A stretch of DNA of 64,000 nucleotides from Acidobacteriaceae bacterium (lineage in GTDB: Bacteria > Acidobacteriota > Terriglobia > Bryobacterales > Bryobacteraceae). Where the stretch lies: NCBI GenBank assembly GCA_019240405.1, contig JAFAYL010000013.1, forward strand, positions 336,542 through 400,541, in the 5' to 3' direction. The notes under the pieces were generated by a model. The model did no database searches. It was not told the origin of the DNA and worked only from the letters and a program-made list of their open reading frames with translations. How positions within the stretch are numbered: position 1 is the first letter of the stretch; the number at the start of each line of letters is the position of its first letter. The position numbers were made by a program, and so were the translations under genes. Below, one piece after another: positions 61,756 through 64,000 of the stretch.

Positions 61756-62178
61756 TCACAGGCGCTCCGGTGTTCCGCCCCATTCGGCCGGGTGTATATC
61801 GGCGACAGACTGTGAGAACGTCCAAGAATGTCCAGCGAAATCCTCCGCATTGTACTGCCGCTCGCCATAGGGCTGAGTCGATGGTTCCTGGGTAATCCGG
61901 GCTCCGCGAGCTTTGGCGCGTTCATAGTGTGCATCGGCATCCTCAATACGGATCGTGACGGAGTGTCCTATGCCGAGTGGGGCATCGAATTCGTTCGGAC
62001 GCAATTCCCTTACGGTTACCGCCCCTTCGCCGACGTTTAACTGGACGCGATGATCGCCGATGCGCAGACGCACGCTGAACCCAAATACATCGCACAGCCA
62101 GTCTGCAGCCCGATTCACGTCCGGATAAGCCAGTACGGGAATGACCGTGGCATGAGGTATGGATCGATTAGAGAGCAT
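61756..62178 (-). CDS. VOC/glyoxalase-family protein
   Basis: A 140-residue VOC protein of the bleomycin-resistance/glyoxalase type: TVIPVLAYPDVNRAADWLCD, VFGFSVRLRIGDHRVQLN, VTIRIEDADAHYERAKARGA, then YGERQYNAEDFAGHSWTFSQ. The fold pairs beta-alpha-beta-beta-beta modules around a metal site. No specific substrate. Start at ATG 62178. Confidence 0.92.
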   Translation of the reverse strand: MLSNRSIPHATVIPVLAYPDVNRAADWLCDVFGFSVRLRIGDHRVQLNVGEGAVTVRELRPNEFDAPLGIGHSVTIRIEDADAHYERAKARGARITQEPSTQPYGERQYNAEDFAGHSWTFSQSVADIHPAEWGGTPERL

Positions 62179-62307
62179 GCCTATTTCCTCTTGCCATTAT
62201 GCGACGCCAGAGTTGCGGTCGAATCAGGGGCAAGCCGGGAGATATTGGCGAACGCCCGATTGCGGCTATGTCCTCAATCGGGCGTCGGGTCCGGCGAAAT
62301 CAGCGCA

Positions 62308-62787
62308 TTATCGTGGATCCCCTGGTGACTCACCCAACTCGGTAAGCCGCGTGGCGCTGTGGGTGAAGCAGGCGGTCGTCGTCGTGCCGTTGGCCTCGTG
62401 ATCTTCTACCGTGCCCGATGACGTGAAGTGATCATCGTCGGAATCAAGCGTGATCGTATCCTTCACTGTGGCAAACGAGGCAAACGGTCCCTCCGGCGGC
62501 GGATACCGGAAAAACCAGTAAGTGGCGTCGTAGGTCCGACCACCGCAAAGCCTCCAGGTACCTTCGCTCGTCCCTCGCGATGCGAGGTTACTAGTCTCAA
62601 TGACTGAGCCGTCGGGGTGAAACAGCTGCAGGGAATGAACGGTCCTGATGATGGTCCCGTGACAGTTCGTGACAGTGACGTTGACCTCCCAAACGCCCTC
62701 TAGTCCGCGTCTCTCTTGAGCCGGCAGCATGGAAGCCGCCAAGCCTAACGTAAGAGTCGTGCAAATCCGGAAAAAACTCATATTCAT
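62308..62787 (-). CDS. small secreted protein of unknown function
   Basis: A 159-residue exported protein: a signal peptide (FRICTTLTLGLAASMLPAQ), then a strand-rich domain (LEGVWEVNVTVTNCHGTIIR, LQLFHPDGSVIETSNLASRG, TWRLCGGRTYDATYWFFRY). The pattern of SLQLFHPDG and TSEGTWR resembles lipocalin-like or DUF-type secreted domains of Acidobacteria. Function unknown. Start is ATG at 62787 with AAGGAG upstream. Confidence 0.78.
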   Translation of the reverse strand: MNMSFFRICTTLTLGLAASMLPAQERRGLEGVWEVNVTVTNCHGTIIRTVHSLQLFHPDGSVIETSNLASRGTSEGTWRLCGGRTYDATYWFFRYPPPEGPFASFATVKDTITLDSDDDHFTSSGTVEDHEANGTTTTACFTHSATRLTELGESPGDPR

Positions 62788-62934
62788 GTCAATCTCCTTT
62801 TCGCGTAGATTTAAGCGGCCAATAACCGACTGTGTCTTCCGAACTGCTTCTTGACCGCCTTCGCACCTTTAGGCGCGAAATGTAGGAAGAAAACTGGCAA
62901 GAGCTGAAGATCTTTTTGAATTGCGGCTGGGCGC

Positions 62935-63501
62935 CTAACTCCTGCAGAGCTCCGCCTGAAGCCAGGATCGGGCGAACTTCCAATCCCGCATGACAGTGTC
63001 CGGAGAGACTGCGATTACTTCCGCGGTCTCTTCGACGCTAAGGCCGCCGAAGAAGCGGAGCTCGATTACGCGCGCTTTGCGCGGGTCGATCTCGTTTAAT
63101 GCATTCAGCGCATCATCGAGGACGATCAATTCCCTGGCGCGGCAAGCGCCGATCGCCGACAGCTCGTCAAGATTGATGCGTTTCACGGCGCCGCCTCGCC
63201 TAGCTGTCACCCGCCGCCGCGCGCGATCGAGGAGAATGCGCCGCATCACCTGTGCGGAGACAGCGAAGAACTGGGCGCGGTGCTTCCAGTCTATGTTTGT
63301 GATATCGATCAACTCCAGCCACGCTTCGTGAACCAGAGCTGTGGGCTGAAGAGTCTGCCCCGCGCGCTCGTTTTTCATGTGGCGTCCAGCGATACGGCGA
63401 AGCGCGCGATACACGTGCGGTGTGAGCCGCTCGAGCGCGCCTCGATCACCGCCGACCCACGCGCGAAGAAGCCGCGTCGTTTCCGACGTCCGATCGTCCA
63501 T
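62935..63501 (-). CDS. ECF-like RNA polymerase sigma factor (TIGR02999 type)
   Basis: I start at ATG 63501, giving 188 residues: MDDRTSETTRLLRAWVGGDR, then region 2 (GRHMKNERAGQTLQPTALVH, EAWLELIDITNIDWKHRAQF) and region 4 (VIELRFFGGLSVEETAEVIA, then VSPDTVMRDWKFARSWLQAE). This is the ECF subgroup found beside serine/threonine kinases in Acidobacteria. A start of that kind follows on the plus strand at 63903. A long upstream extension in the open frame (from 63873) is Arg-rich and unlikely to be coding. Confidence 0.95.
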   Translation of the reverse strand: MDDRTSETTRLLRAWVGGDRGALERLTPHVYRALRRIAGRHMKNERAGQTLQPTALVHEAWLELIDITNIDWKHRAQFFAVSAQVMRRILLDRARRRVTARRGGAVKRINLDELSAIGACRARELIVLDDALNALNEIDPRKARVIELRFFGGLSVEETAEVIAVSPDTVMRDWKFARSWLQAELCRS

Positions 63502-63623
63502 ATTGCGATTTGAAGCGATTGTACACTGCCCGGCCTCCTGCGGCAGGGTTACGCCCGTACCAGAGCGCCTTGCCGCGCGAACGCGACTGAAATACTCTGA
63601 TATGAAGGGGACTGAACCATCGA

Positions 63624-63848
63624 ATGGACATCGACGAACGGCTTCAGTTTCTGCTGCAGTCGACCGAAAGCCTGCATGCGAACGTGGAGAAGCTGGTGGA
63701 GCGCGTCGACAAGGTCGCCGAGCGTGTAGACAGACTCGCCCAAACCAGCGAGAGCCATGAGCGCGAGATCGAACGTTTCCGCCGCGCGATGCGGGCAGGT
63801 TTGACAGGGTGGCTCGACGAAACCGGCGACCACGCGGGCGGCGAGTAA
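63624..63848 (+). CDS. small coiled-coil protein, 74 aa
   Basis: A 74-residue protein that is almost all heptad-repeat coiled coil (FLLQSTESLHANVEKLVERV, DKVAERVDRLAQTSESHERE, then IERFRRAMRAG). No catalytic motif. It sits between the divergent sigma-factor gene and the kinase start. It could be a sigma or kinase adaptor, by position only. Confidence 0.6.
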   Translation: MDIDERLQFLLQSTESLHANVEKLVERVDKVAERVDRLAQTSESHEREIERFRRAMRAGLTGWLDETGDHAGGE

Positions 63849-63902
63849 GCCAACCCGGCTGTAGAATTATCATTTATCATTTAAAGATTTGCGGAGTGAT
63901 GT

Positions 63903-64000
63903 TTGACTGTCCAGCGCTGGCGACAGATCGAGGAGCTGTACCATGCCGCTCTTGAGAGCGGCGAATCAGTTCTGGCCGGCGCAGAGCCTGAGATTCGCGA
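63903..64000 (+). CDS. serine/threonine protein kinase, N-terminal fragment (runs off the window)
   Basis: From TTG 63903, with GGAG 6 bases upstream, the frame encodes TVQRWRQIEELYHAALESGE, then SVLAGAEPEIR, and continues past the window end. This is the characteristic N-terminal stretch of acidobacterial serine/threonine kinases that carry TPR or PD40 repeats after a Hanks-type catalytic domain. The catalytic part lies outside the window, so the call rests on the N terminus and on the adjoining ECF sigma factor. Confidence 0.7.
   Translation, partial: MTVQRWRQIEELYHAALESGESVLAGAEPEIR

Noticed and set aside
63502..63873. Upstream extension of the ECF sigma factor frame
   Set aside because: The extension is Arg-rich, not sigma-like and overlaps the coiled-coil gene; ATG 63501 gives the family N terminus.
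1..64000. CRISPR arrays and insertion sequences
   Set aside because: No regularly spaced direct repeats, transposase frames or flanking terminal repeats were seen.

Overview
The window reads as a chromosomal segment of an Acidobacteriota bacterium, most likely class Terriglobia near Bryobacterales/Solibacter. This is an inference from gene content: an 888-residue ADOP-type permease with its PadR regulator, a bactofilin, ECF sigma factors beside a serine/threonine kinase start, a short-type alpha-glucan phosphorylase, and lineage-typical secreted proteins. There is no rRNA, insertion sequence, integrase or CRISPR array. One tRNA (Lys, CUU) is present.

Left part (1-12.4 kb): a truncated DUF5060 gene and a hypothetical gene precede a minus-strand redox-signalling cluster. 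It holds a UBP-type zinc finger, a cNMP-binding histidine kinase, a receiver/thioredoxin-reductase-like fusion, a DsbA-like protein, and a DedA-rhodanese membrane protein whose frame crosses a TGA. That TGA lies where a catalytic-loop Cys/Sec is expected and is followed by a good bacterial SECIS-like hairpin, so I annotate a selenoprotein. A complete RND efflux operon (adaptor, pump, outer-membrane factor) follows.

12.4-30.5 kb: a P-loop kinase paired with an unknown conserved protein, an ECF sigma/membrane protein/secreted protein operon, a large hybrid histidine kinase, a polytopic glycosyltransferase-like protein that converges on a 53-residue bacterial metallothionein, and a NarL-type regulator. 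Housekeeping genes follow: a LolC/E-type permease, lysS, a bactofilin, a GAF protein, an aminotransferase, rdgB, rph with a 49-residue membrane protein, and a zinc-ribbon protein.

30.5-46.7 kb: glgP; two tandem surface/tail-fibre-like paralogues, the first broken by one extra base; an ABC ATPase; ADOP and padR with a perfect operator-like palindrome; marC; a methyltransferase; a HigB/XRE toxin-antitoxin pair with a near-leaderless promoter; and a SEL1-repeat protein.

46.7-64 kb: tRNA-Lys and ruvAB; a possible Tat-exported zinc peptidase; a four-gene MNIO (DUF692) RiPP operon of bufferin/Hvf layout whose precursor carries six evenly spaced cysteines; folK; a CNNM/CorC protein; a penicillin acylase-like hydrolase; a DUF488 protein; an M1 aminopeptidase; a Uma2 remnant; a CYTH protein; two VOC-fold proteins; an ECF sigma factor; and the first codons of a probable serine/threonine kinase.

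The observations most worth checking are the selenoprotein reading of the DedA-rhodanese gene, the MNIO operon with its CKG-repeat precursor, and the metallothionein hidden opposite the end of a membrane-protein gene.
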